Source: Typha latifolia (taxonomy: Eukaryota > Streptophyta > Magnoliopsida > Poales > Typhaceae). Taken from it: a stretch of DNA of 64,000 bases. The translations under genes were made by a program, and so were the position numbers. Positions 49,391-60,171 of this stretch are shown here, piece after piece. The stretch covers positions 6,758,001 through 6,822,000 of the forward strand of contig CM034107.1 in NCBI GenBank assembly GCA_019914945.1. Reading direction: 5' to 3'. The notes beneath the pieces were generated by a model that had not been told where the DNA came from, did not search any database, and worked only from the letters and a program-made list of their open reading frames with translations. Every line of letters begins with the position of its first letter. Position 1 is the first letter of the stretch.

Positions 49391-49999
49391 ATGACGACAA
49401 CCAGATCCATGGCTGCACGGCGAGATGATGAAGAAGAGATTCTCCCAATAGAGGAGGGAGAAACGATTGTAGGGACTTCCACCCGTGGAACCACCCGATC
49501 TAATCAGAATACGGAAGAACCTAGCGTTCAAGCCGTGTTGGGGTCTCTTTCAGAGCAAATGGCCATCAACAACCAGATGATGATGGAGATGATGCGGGAA
49601 CTACGGGCGACAAGGGAAGCAATGGCGAACGGGAAAACACCATCGACCCCACGACGCGAGTCCGCCCCCTTGAACCCATCTCCACCGGTTCAGCCTTTGC
49701 AACCACAAGAGCCGCTGCTACCACCACCCTATGGGCAGAGGCAAGCAAGGATGGTTACACCAGGTGCAATTGCAGGTGAACCCATCCGACGGGTGAACCA
49801 GTATGGAGACCACCTTGGAGATCAAGATCTGTGGGCGGGTCAATACGATCCGGAACCACGGCAAGTTAATCAAAACCGAAGGAGGGATCATCAACCCTTC
49901 ATGGTGCATCCTCCCTCGGTTAGACAAGGACATGATCCGGAACGAGACAATGGCATCCGTGGACAAGATCGATCCTTCCTGGACCCGATCTTGTGGTAA
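49391..49999 (+). pseudogene. gypsy gag, N-terminal part, truncated
   Basis: Start at ATG 49391 (MTTTRSMAARRDDEEE), the first ATG after the primer sites. The frame is open upstream through the 42-bp repeats only because their length is a multiple of three. An acidic region is followed by a helical MMMEMMRELRATREAM stretch and a Pro-rich linker. Text becomes unlike gag and stops at 49997-49999 where the opposite-strand element joins; no capsid core or zinc knuckle is left. Confidence 0.7.
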
Positions 50000-50317
50000 G
50001 GGAGGATCCTTTGGTCGCGGATAATGATCATGAGGTGGAGGTCGATGATTTGGTTGGGTAGCAACCGGTAGTGGAGCCACAAAAGCCACAGCTCTGGCTG
50101 AATCTTCCTTGTTGTTTCTAGGCGGGATACCACCTTGATTATCTTCCCCACGGTCGGTATGATCACGTGTACACCTTGGACAATTTTGGTTCATGTCCAC
50201 TAGGGTTGCCTTGATCTCCAACATCATTTGTGCCATGAGCGCCACGGTTTGTGAGAGATCAGGAGGGCCTTCTGTCCGTCCTTGCGAGCTCTGTGGGCTA
50301 AGCAAACGAGCGATCAA
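50000..50317 (-). pseudogene. gag N-terminal remnant of the - strand gypsy element
   Basis: ATG at 50317 on the - strand, about 100 nt inside the primer site. Encodes SQTVALMAQMMLEIKATLVDMNQ, a helical N-terminal gag segment, and a charged Pro-rich linker. The frame stays open to 49718 but beyond about 49990 it is only antisense of the + strand gag. Truncated. Confidence 0.6.
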
Positions 50318-50417
50318 GGCATGTTGACGGAGCCATGTGGTCCATCTCCATGCCTTGGTCGCTCGTTTGCTTAGTACCTTCGATCTTGTGGTAGCTATGA
50401 CAGTCCAAGGATCATTG

Positions 50418-50429
50418 GCTCTGATACCA
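50418..50429 (-). promoter_or_regulatory. primer-binding site, initiator-Met tRNA
   Basis: TGGTATCAGAGC on the - strand, 2 nt from the LTR end. Single copy, unlike the other gypsy elements in the window. Confidence 0.9.
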
Positions 50430-50431
50430 GT

Positions 50432-51227
50432 TGTTACGAACTGGCTTTATCCGATCCGTAACGATTCTAGATAGGTTTGAGGATGTGACTTTCGAAGGGA
50501 ATTTCGGAGGATCTAGCTGTTAGATCTTACTAAAATTTGGATATGTTGTCTCCCTTGAAGAGAGCTTTCCAACGAATATTGGCCGAACAGTAGCTGAAGG
50601 TCGGATGAACCCTAGCTTGTTAGCCCTTCAATGGCTAGATAGGTGCTAGGAGAACTCTTTTGAAGTGAAGGGGAGAAGTTTACTGAAGAAGAGGGGGATT
50701 AGGAGTTAGATGAGGCCGACCAAGGACTTGGGCGGTTGAAGAAAGGAGGTGGGAGAGGGCGCTAATGGCTGGAGTAAGAAGGAGGGAGATAAGGGCAACA
50801 ATACCGATCCATTTATTAGATAAACACCAATTAGGGTTTCGTCCACATATTTATAGAGAGGCTCACCCTTTTGACCCAAACAACCAAATTAAAACCCTAA
50901 AAAACTAATAGTTCTCGCCGTGATGCATTCAAACATGCCCAATCACGTTCGAACATGCAAATACCGTTCTCTGTCTTTGTGAACGCGTGTAGGCATTCGA
51001 ACGGGCGCGTTCGAATGGGCCCATGGTCGTTCGAATGCATAATTTCTACTCTTTATTTTTGTGAATGCATGGAGGTGTTCGCATGGCCCATTCGAACGCA
51101 GTACCTGGCGTTCGAATGCCCCCTCGGCAAAAGGCCTTATTTTTTTAAGCAAAATCAAACTAGATAAATAGGCTCATTCCAATGAACCCAATGTCATGAT
51201 TGGATCAAATCTAACCGAGTTGTATCA
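50432..51227 (-). repeat. 5' LTR of the - strand gypsy element
   Basis: Begins TGATACAACTCGG at 51227 and ends CGTAACA at 50432. TATA on the - strand 50855-50848; motif array 50930-51120. Confidence 0.88.
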
Positions 51228-51543
51228 TATTAGTGTCTATTTTCAGTCATTTATTTTATACTGGTTCCATTACTAGGACATATCAGTGTTTGTTTTCGGT
51301 CATTTATTAATGGTTCCATCACTAGGACATATCAGTGCTTGTTTTTTTTTTAACATATCAGTCTTTTTCTAGGCTTTTAATTTACATTATGTCTTTTATT
51401 GCCTTTACTTTCATTATTTTTGTTATTTCTGTCATTTCTTTTCTGCCTTTACTTTCTATCTTGTTTTTCTTACACCTTGTTTTCCAAAATTTGAAAAAGA
51501 AATATATATATATATATAAATATAGAGGTATATCTTATGGTTT

Positions 51544-52281
51544 TGATACGATTCGGACTTCACCGACGTCGTCTCGAGTTTGGATTTACCTTAGGATAAG
51601 ATTGAGTTTTAGGATAAGATTGTGTTTTAGGATAAGATTGAGTTTTAGGATAAGATTGTGTTTTAGGATAAGATTGAGTTGTTGGTTAGCCTATAAAAGT
51701 ATGTGTAGGGCAACCAAAATTAGGAATTGAATATTGAGAATTGAGTTTGCCTTGCCTCCTTCATCTTCTTCGCTCCTGTTCCCTCAATCTCCCCGGCGAC
51801 GCCGCTTCTAATCTCCCTCGACAGGCCAATCACCCTAGTCCCTTAGGAGTGGCCCTCTTCTCCCCCTTCTTCCAATTTATCCATCGCTATCCCTAACTTT
51901 TCCATCATCCATAACCCTTCCACCATCACGTTTACACCGGTGCCACCCCATCAACACCGGCCCTCCACAATCCACCATTACCCAGGATTTCGTGCCTTCA
52001 TCCACGGAATCCAAAAATAGAGTATCCTGACGTTCGTCTACTAAACGAACGATATCTCGAGATCCCCAACTCCGATTCGCCTGAAACTAGATCCGTTGGA
52101 AAGCTCTTTTCCGGGCCTACAACATATCAAAATTTCACAGTGATCCAACGGCGGGATATTTCGGGATCTTATCTTAAAGTTCCGTGCAAGATCGTAACAA
52201 TCTAGTATCAGAGCCATAGCACCAAAAGAGGGTTCGTATCAAGCTGGTATCAGAGCCTATAGCCGAGGAAGGATCGTAACA
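51544..52281 (+). mobile_element. gypsy solo LTR with internal primer-site copies
   Basis: 738 bp, TGATACGATTCGG...ATCGTAACA, flanked by perfect 5-bp duplications GGTTT (51539-51543, 52282-52286). In place of the GTTCGAACG array it has five 18-bp repeats (51591-51680) before TATAAAAG at 51692-51699. Its last 80 bp contain two primer-site-like copies (TAGTATCAGAGC at about 52204 and TGGTATCAGAGC at about 52244), each following an LTR-terminus copy. Confidence 0.9.
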
Positions 52282-52286
52282 GGTTT

Positions 52287-53510
52287 ATGCAAAGGTATAG
52301 GGATGAGTTAGGTAGATTTGCTATAATAAACTTGTTAGAAGCACAACTTATCTCTATTATGAGTAAACATTCTGACCAATCCCCTATCATGAGTGAACAT
52401 GATGAAATATCAGTAAAGTCTCTTCAAGAGTATCTTCACCCTACCCGTACCTCCACTCCGTCTTGCATAATGATCCCACCAAATACTTATAACACTGACC
52501 TCAAGCCAGGGATGATCCAACTTCTTCCTAATTTCCATGGGTTAGAAAATGAAAATCCATATTTGCATGTTAGAGAGTTTGAAGAGGTAGTAGCCACTTT
52601 TCATAGTCAGCATGGGCCGACAAATGCTATAAGACTTAGGTTTTTTTCTTTCTCCTTAAAATATAGAGCTAAGAGTTGGCTCTGTTCACATTCCATTGGC
52701 ACTTGGGAAGAAAAAACTACAGTCTTCTTTCATAAATACTTCTCCTATCACAAGCAATGCTCTTAAATGTCAAATCTCTACCTTTGCTCAAAAGGAAAGT
52801 GAGACATTGTACCAAACCTCGGAAAGGTTTAAGGAATTGCTCACCACGGGTATGAAAAGTTGGCAACTTGTAAGTTACTTTTATGAGGGTCTTATATATC
52901 CGGAATGCCAATTCGTTGAAATAATGTGTAATGGCGAGTTCCTATAAAAGAATCTCGAGGAAGCCATGGAATATCTGAATGAGCTTGCTGAAAAGGCTCA
53001 CATGGATTGGCCCAAATGCTATTGACCACTAGTAGGTCTAGACTCACCTCCACCCCTTCAAGTGGAGGACTTTATCATCTTTGAGAAGAAGATAGGCTTT
53101 GGGCTAAAATTGAGAGTCTAAAACAAGAGAGAGAATCCCTTAGAATGAAAGAAGTAATGGTCACTTGTGCTATTCCCCACACAGAGATGCACCTCCCTTA
53201 TTTTATTTGTAAGGGGGTAAATCACCCAGCTAAGGATTGTCCAATATTTTATAAAATGAGGAATACATATGAAGAGCAATGTAATACATTAGGGGTTACA
53301 AAAAATCTTACTCTCCTTATTCAGACACTTACAATCCAGGTTGGAAGAACCATCCCAACTTTAGTTGGAGAAATGAGCAACAAGCTCAACAACAACGTAT
53401 ACCTCAACCGCCACAACAATATCATCCTTATTCTGCACCCTACTAGCCTCAAACCTCTTCAAGGAAGCCTTAGAAGGAACTATGCTTTCATTTATAGAGG
53501 CAAACAATAA
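52287..53510 (+). pseudogene. Athila gag
   Basis: Gag core with LLPNFHGLENENPYLHVREFEEV, SLKYRAKSWLCS and the W(E/K)E...FFHKYFS motif in one frame (52287-52766), continuing after a frameshift as CQISTFAQKESETLYQTSERFKELL (about 52766-52947). A decayed zinc-knuckle-like CKGVNHPAKDCP follows (53205-53250). The true start may lie upstream of the solo LTR. Stops and frameshifts make it inactive. Confidence 0.8.
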
Positions 53511-53659
53511 AATGAATCAACGACTAGAATCATTAGTCACATAGGTTGCTGATAAATAAAAAGACTTCGAGAGTCACTTGTCTACATTGACAAACTTTTT
53601 GAATGTTCATTAGAGGGGTAAATTTTCATCTCAGGCTCAAAACAACCCTCAGGGTTAGG

Positions 53660-54273
53660 TCAACATATGGCCCACACTTTCGACCCAGACCTGAAAAACC
53701 TAAAGGAAGTAAATGTAGCACTTACCTGAAGTGGTAAAACTTTACAAGTTCCTGAGGTATCAAACACACCAGAGGACATTGTAGAAGGTCCTAATGATGA
53801 AGTTGTACAAACATTGATAGAACCTGAAATCACAAAGACCCATATTAGGATCCCCTTTCCAAAAGCTTTGAAATCCAAATCAAGGATACTGGATCCTAGC
53901 AATGAGATCCTAGAGAACCTTAGGCAAATGAAAATTAATCTTTCCCTTTTGCATATAATCAAGCAAGTACCTACATATGCAAAAATTCTTAAGGACTTAT
54001 GCACTATCAAGCGAAAGCATAATATCAAAAAGACTGCCTTTCTGACTGAGTAAGTTAGTGTTGTATTTGAACATAGGATTCCACCTAAATATAAGGATCC
54101 CGGATGTCCCACCATTACTTGTAATATAAGGGAGCAAGAGTTCGAGCAAGCCTTACTCGATTTAGGAGCAAGTGTGAATCTTTTGCCCTATTCGATTTAC
54201 TTGCAATTAGAGATAGAAGAGATCAAACCCATATCAGTAATACTTCAACTAGCTAATAGGCCTATAAAAAACC
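53660..54273 (+). pseudogene. Athila protease region
   Basis: Weak gag-pol linker (HIRIPFPKALKSK, EILENLRQMKINLSLLHIIKQV), then after a stop the EQALLDLGASVNLLPYSIY motif (about 54150-54200), the Athila-type aspartic protease with DLGA in place of DTGA or DSGA. Cut at 54273 by the TGTAAC-type LTR fragment. Confidence 0.75.
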
Positions 54274-54475
54274 TGTAACACCACCGCCCGACATAGGCAC
54301 GTGCATGACCACGCGCCCACACGACACGCGACAGGTCAGGCGGGGCTCGTCACGCAAAGATTCACTCCTGTACACATATAATCATGACATCATCAAATAA
54401 TACCTGCTAATATATTCATGCTCACATAATCCAACACCAAATAAATCATACTAACAATCAAATAAACTTATTAAC
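54274..54475 (+). repeat. fragment of the 3-kb TGTAAC-type LTR
   Basis: TGTAACACC start and about 200 bp matching 41540-41755, then interrupted by a gypsy LTR. Confidence 0.75.
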
Positions 54476-54737
54476 TGATACACCTTGTTAGAGTCTTTTC
54501 TTGTTGCATTAGTTATTTATTTTCATTAAAATAAAATTCTTGTAGGTCACGTTCGAACACGGAAGGGGTCGGGTTCGAATGCCCTTGTGAACGCCTGCAT
54601 TAGGTTCAGAAAAATAGATAACACAAAATGTGCGTTCAAATGCCTGCATCTCGTTCGCACATACAGAGAACACCTTTTGTGCATTTGAACGCGATCTGGC
54701 GCGTTTGAATGCGATCGGTGGGAATCTACTAGGATTA
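54476..54737 (+). repeat. truncated gypsy LTR (TGATACACC family) with U3 motifs
   Basis: Same family as 6839-7148. Decayed GTTCGAACG-type motifs at 54549-54717. Cut where the next LTR begins at 54738. Confidence 0.75.
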
Positions 54738-55676
54738 TGATACGAATCAGATCAAATCGGATCACATCAAAAGAAGATTAGGCTCAATGGATTGAGTTTA
54801 GTTATCTTATTTGGTTATTTGGTTTAGCTACAGTCTTAGTAGGTTAGGATTTTATTTAATTAGCTAAATCTAGCTTTGCGCAATTTTGGGAACATATTCA
54901 TATATTATTCTACACATATCCAAATAATATCAAACCAGTTGAATAAGGTCGCCAACCTTCATATCTACAACTTTGATATTCATGACTTCTCTAGATTCGT
55001 AATTTATCTACGAAAATATGAAATCTTAGTCCGAGAGGTAATCAGAGAAGATAAGGAATACTGGTTTAGTTGGTTTGTTAGGGTTTTATATTGTTTTAGG
55101 ACTTGTTGACTAGCCTCTATATATATGTGGATGGCAGCCAACTTTATTATGGAATTGGATTATTGATTTCTTGTCTCCTATCTTGTCTCTAGACTTCTCC
55201 CTCCTCCCTCTTTACCATCCTTCCACTTCTACTGTTAGCAAGGTTTCTCATAACTTCTAATCTCCCTCAACTATCGAGCCACCCCTCTTCTTTGGGATCT
55301 TGACCACTTCATTCCCTTCGTCTATATCCCTAAATCACATCCATAATCCACCTTCATCTCCATACCCATCCATAACCCAAACATCTACTCCACCCGTCAC
55401 CACCACCATCAACCACGTTATTCCGTGTTTTTGTCCCTGCTACAGTTTGAATCGGCAAAGAAGTAAGCACGAAATTCACATGGCTTTTAGTCGTCCAGGA
55501 CAACAATTCTTGTAGATCAAGAAGTTACGGATCTAACCCAATTAGTTTTGTAATTTTCTAACTACAAGAGAATATCTGAATAATATTTTTCCATGGTTGC
55601 ACGGACTAATTTCTGTAATATATTTAGATCTTGAAGGAATAGTTGCGTAGCTTATCTTTGATTCTAGAGCATATCA
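54738..55676 (+). repeat. 5' LTR (TGATACGAATCAGATC family)
   Basis: Starts TGATACGAATC, ends GAGCATATCA before the first primer site. TATA-like TATATATATG near 55120. Direct repeat of 59413-60171. Confidence 0.85.
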
Positions 55677-55679
55677 ATT

Positions 55680-55751
55680 TGGTATCAGAGCCTACAAATT
55701 AGTATTAGAGCTTGTCAATTGGTATCAGAGCTTAACAATTTGGTATCAGAG
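55680..55751 (+). promoter_or_regulatory. four tandem primer-binding-site copies
   Basis: TGGTATCAGAGC at 55680-55691 and 55720-55731, TAGTATTAGAGC at 55700-55711, TGGTATCAGAGT at 55741-55752; period 20-21 bp, each preceded by CAATT-, AAATT- or CAATTT-like text. Confidence 0.9.
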
Positions 55752-55775
55752 TAGGGGAACCTTAGACTTCCATTA

Positions 55776-58700
55776 ATGGTTGAAACGAGGAAGATGACAT
55801 CAACAAGAAGACCTATGGAGAGCAGACCGACAAGGGAGGACTCAATCCACGATGACCCTAACCGTGAGGTCCATTTCTTTGGAGCGACCACGGTAGGACC
55901 GAGTCAACCAACGTCCATGAATGGGAAGATGGATGAAATTAGGGGCATGTTCCATACATTGATGCATAGAGTTGACTCAATTCAAAAGGATCACAATGAT
56001 TTCAAGGAATATGTCAAGAACTGATTTGATTCGTTATCTCCTCGAAGGCGATCGGAGTTCTAAGAAGGACCAGTGGTGGGCCCCATTGAACTGATACCCC
56101 ACAGGTCCAGGTGCGTCATGCGAGTGTTAATGATCCCTTCTTACCTATGCCTACACATCATTCCCCACCTCCGTTGCAAAACCCAAGACTAGCGGTGGTG
56201 GAACCCGAGAGGCGTGCGGTACCGGCGCGCTTCGTCGATGAGGAGGATTGGCACTATGAGGTTGATCCCTATGGAAATGGTGATGGACATGCTCGAGGAT
56301 TTAGAGAGGGTGATCAATGTGCACAGGTTTAGACCTAAACCAAGGATCTTTCGCGAACCCGACAATGCTATTCGGGGGAGAATCGCACGCTTGGACTTTC
56401 TAAAATTCTAAGGTGGTGGTCCAATGGATTGAGTGTTTCAGGTTGAACAATATTTTGATTGTCAAGGTACAGCGGAAGATGCAAAAGTACAGATGGCAAG
56501 CTTTCACCTCCAAGGAATGGCATTGCATTGGTATAGATCGGTTATTCATGGTGGCGGATTTACCGAATGGGCTGATTTTTGTAGGAGGATTACACGCAGA
56601 TTTGGGACTGCGGCATATGAAGATTTTTCTTCCACATTAAGCAAGATGGTTCAAAGGACGATCGTATTGGAGTACCAAGCTGAGTTTGAAAGAGTTAGTA
56701 GTCGTTGTGAGCCACATTGGCCCGAACGGACATTGATGAGTACATTTATTTCAGGGCTCTAAAGATGGCAGTGAAAAGTAATTGGGGTAACCGAGATGGG
56801 CAGTTTGTACTTAGAATGCTGGCTGGAAATTCTGCGGGTTCAAAAATAGCGGCGGTGAGCACTAGACCACGACCACCTTTGAGACCTTCTTCCGATGTTA
56901 GATGAGGCAATAGACCCCCTCGTTCGAACTCTCACACGTGCTCAGGTGGAGGAGCGAAGAGCGAAAGGCCTTTGCTTTCGATGTGATAAGCGTTTCACCC
57001 CCAGTCATCGGTGTTCTAAACCAATCAGGAGTGTGATGCTTATCGATGGCTTAAGGAAGATGATGAGGTTGTTGATGATGGAAAGTGTCCGGAGGAGCTC
57101 CATGAGGAGACTATTGAAGAGGGCGTGGAGGAAGATATCCAAGCTGAAATATCAATGAATATATATTCGGGTACTCCCACGCCGAGGACATTGTGAGTAG
57201 ACGGACTCATTAGAAAGCATTGTGTGCACATCCTCATTGATTCGGGGAGTACACACAACTTTCTAGATGAGAGGTTAGTGAGGAGATTGGGTTTGGCTAC
57301 CGAACCGACCATGGGATTTGACGTTGCTATTGGAGACGTCACGAAACTTAGGGCGGAGAGCTTGTGTCGCCAAGTCGGTATACGGGTGCAAGGACATGAC
57401 ATCATTATGGACTTGTATCCGTTGGCGCTGCGAGGAGCAGACATTGTCCTTCGTACTCAGTGGTTACAGAGTTTGAGACCCGTCACATCTGATTTTCGGA
57501 GCATGTGGATGAAATATAAATAAGGAAATAAAGATATGCGGCTTGATAGTGTTCGATCTTCATTGATTCCTACGATGCAGCCTATGATGGGGCTGCCTTG
57601 TGCGTATTATTTGGCCTATCTTCTTCAGTTAGGACCAGTAGGAGATGACCCTTAAATGAGTTTAGGTATTATTATTGAATTGTCTAATTTATTAAAAAAA
57701 TTTTGGACTGTTTGAGGAGCCACAGGAGTTGCCACCGAGGAGAGCGGCGGACCATCGCATAGAGATTGTACCCAGGGCTACACCAGTGAACGTGACACCA
57801 TATCGGTATCCACATGTGCAAAAAGAAGTTATCTCAAAGATGGTAGCCAAGATGTTGGAGCGAGGCCTCATTCAACCAAGTCATAGCTCATACTCATCCC
57901 ATGTGCTATTGGTGCGAAAAATGGACGGGACATGGCATTTTGTGTTGACTATCGGGCACTAAACGCTATTACCGTTAAGGACCGGTATCCTATTTCGGTT
58001 ATTGAGGAGTTGCTCAACGACCTTGCAGGGGTGACTATATTCAACAAGCTAGACTCCGGCGGATGTGCACAAAACTGCATTTTGGACTCCGGATGGGCAT
58101 TACGAGTTCCGGGTGATGCCTTTTGGTCTCACCAATGCTCCAACTACCTTTCAAGGCCTCATGAATGATATATTTTGGTCTCTCTTGCGAAGGTATGTCT
58201 TGGAATTTTTTGACGACATTTTGGTATATAGCAAGACTAAATTGGAGCATTGGTGGCATTTAGAGGACGTGCTAAATTTGTTGAAGCAAAACCAATTAAA
58301 GATCTAAAAGTCTAAGTGCCTATGGGGAGTACCACAAGTTGAGTATTTAGGCCACATCATTTCAGCAGATGGTGTAGCGGCAGATCCTCCAAAGGTTGCA
58401 TGTATGACCGCTTGGCCTATTCCTACTATTACCACCGAATTGAGAGGATTTTTGGGGCTAACCGGATATTATCACCGATTCATCGTCGGATATGGCAAGA
58501 TCGCTGCTCCTCTCACTTCTTTGTTGAAGGACTCTTTTAGATGGACGGCTGAAGCCACTTTAGCCTTTGATGTGTCGGGTGTTGGCATAGGAGCTGTACT
58601 AATGCAAGAAGGACGTCTCATTGCCTATCTTAGCAAGGCATTATCACAAAATTCTCAGAAATTATCGACTTATGAGAGAGAGATGTTGGCAATTTTGCCT

Positions 58701-59385
58701 ATGGTGACAAAGTGGAGGTCTTATTTGATCGGTAGGCAATTCATTATTTGAACCGATCAAAGGAGCCGTCCATACCTTTTGGGACAGCGTATACACACTC
58801 CGGCACTGCAAAGATGGGTCACAAAGTTGCTAGGGTATGATTATGAAATCCAATACAAAAAGGGAATGGAAAATAGATCGGCGGATGCACTATCGCACCA
58901 ACCCGATATCGCCAAGCTTGCAGCCTATTCTTCTGCTACCTTTCTCTTCCTTGAGGAGCTGAGGTATAAATGTACTTCTGACCCCGATATTTTGAGATTG
59001 TTGCAGGAGGTGATGGATGATCTAGAGTTGGAGAATTGAGGCGGTTTGCTGCTGGACCGTGGATACATTCGGGTGTTGGAGCGTATTGGTCTAGTTGCAT
59101 ATCGTTTGGAGCTTTTGGAGGGATTGAGAGTGCTTCCTGTCTTCTATGTTTTATTGTTGAGGGCTCCGCATTGGAGATCATGAGATCGTTGGATTAGTTT
59201 TACCGGAGCCATTGGAGGAGATAGAGATCGTAGAGCCAGTTCGTGTACTTGCTAGGCACCGACGACGACAAGGTAAGAGATTAGAGATAGAGATTCTAGT
59301 TGAGTGGCTTAGCAAGCCATTCGATGAAGTGACATGGGAGTTGGAGACTGACATTTTGGAGCGTTTCCCTAACTTTTCATATTGA
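55776..59385 (+). pseudogene. gypsy gag-pol without integrase core
   Basis: Starts at ATG 55776, 25 nt after the last primer site; first stop at 56022. Gag core at 56413-56762 (LHWYRSVIHGGGFTEW, ISGL). Zinc-finger-like CFRCDKRFTPSHRC near 56975. Protease with IDSGSTHNFL near 57230. Reverse transcriptase from 57729; about a dozen residues after KLD are deleted, but FFDDILVYS at about 58207 is kept. RNase H includes [12 protein letters not shown] and [11 protein letters not shown] (58404-58751) with the usual TDASG reduced to FDVSG. After VMDDLELEN (59039) the sequence jumps to RVLERIGLVAYRLEL, the C-terminal domain, so the zinc finger and entire catalytic core of integrase are absent. A chromodomain-like LVEWLSKPFDEVTWELETDI ends the gene. 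Confidence 0.85.
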
Positions 59386-59412
59386 GGGCAAGGTGCGGAA
59401 AGCGTGGTGGAT

Positions 59413-60171
59413 TGATACGAATCAGATCAAATCGGATCACATCAAAATGAGATTAGGCTCAATGTATTGAGTCTAATTATCTTATTTGGTTATTTAGTTT
59501 AGTTAGAGTCTTAGTAGGATAGGATTTTATTTAATTAGCTAAATCTAGCTCTATGCAGTTTTGGCAAAATATTCGTAGAATATTCTACACACATCCAAAT
59601 AATATCAAACTAGTTGGATAAGTTCGCCAACCTCTGGATCTACAACTTTGATATTACTGACTTCTCTAGATTCGGAAGCTATGTGTGACAAAATGAAAGC
59701 TTATTCCGAGAGGTAATCGGAGAAGATAAGGAATACTGATTTAGTTGGTTTGTTAAGGTTTCGTATTGTTTTAGGACTTGTTGGCTAGGATCGATATATT
59801 TGTGGATGGCAGCCAACTTTATTATGGAATTGGATTATTGATTTCTTGCCTCCTATCTTCTCTCTAGACTTCTCCCTCATCAATCTTCGCCATCCTTCCA
59901 CCTCTACAGTTGGCAAGGTTTCTCCTAACTTCTAATCTCCCTCGACTATCGAGCAACCCCTCTTCTTTAGGATCTCGACCACTTCGTTCCGTTCGTCTAT
60001 ATCCCTAAATCCCATCCACATTCCACCGTCATCTCCATACCCATCCATAACCTTAACATTCACTCCATTCATCACCACCACCATCAACCACGTTATTCTA
60101 TGTTTTTGTCCCTGCTATAATTCGAATATGCGAAGGGCGTAAATACGAAAGTTGTAGATTAGGAAGTTACG
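59413..60171 (+). repeat. 3' LTR, truncated by insertion
   Basis: Preceded by AAAGCGTGGTGGAT, the presumptive plus-strand primer, and starts TGATACGAATCAGATC. Follows the 5' LTR up to GAAGTTACG. Confidence 0.85.

Larger units (their letters stand above)
46692..49999 (+). mobile_element. rearranged gypsy: LTR-integrase-LTR-gag
   Basis: First LTR 46692-47282 is truncated and joined directly to mid-integrase. Pol end, then a complete second LTR 48329-49265, then three primer sites and gag to about 49990, where - strand gag of another element begins. Sharing one LTR between two partial interiors suggests unequal recombination between tandem copies plus deletion. Confidence 0.75.
40949..51227 (-). 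mobile_element. chromodomain-type Ty3/gypsy element with nested insertions
   Basis: 3' LTR 40949-44781 (interrupted by a 3-kb insertion), 5' LTR 50432-51227, both with TGATACRACT...CGTAACA ends on the - strand. Imperfect target duplication TATCA (40944-40948) / TATTA (51228-51232), and the Athila sequence is continuous across it. The interior holds gag next to the 5' LTR and pol end next to the 3' LTR. A solo LTR and a rearranged + strand gypsy are inserted between. Confidence 0.75.
39465..54273 (+). mobile_element. second Athila element, 5' LTR to protease, split by nested insertions
   Basis: Segments: LTR 39465-40753, primer site, 5' interior 40776-40948, then 51228-51543, then 52287-54273. 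The segments join in register: CATATCA at 40942-40948 continues with GTGT at 51233. The element stops in the protease region where a TGTAAC-type LTR fragment begins; pol and 3' LTR are not in the window. Confidence 0.8.
54738..60171 (+). mobile_element. gypsy (chromodomain type) element with integrase deletion
   Basis: 5' LTR 54738-55676, four primer-site copies, gag, protease, reverse transcriptase, RNase H, C-terminal chromodomain, and 3' LTR from 59413. The 3' LTR is cut at 60171, right after GAAGTTACG, by a - strand gypsy LTR. These LTRs lack the GTTCGAACG array. Confidence 0.85.

Noticed and set aside
5772..55752. tRNA gene fragments suggested by TGGTATCAGAGC
   Set aside because: These are primer-binding sites next to LTR ends; no acceptor stem, D-arm or complete tRNA fold is present.
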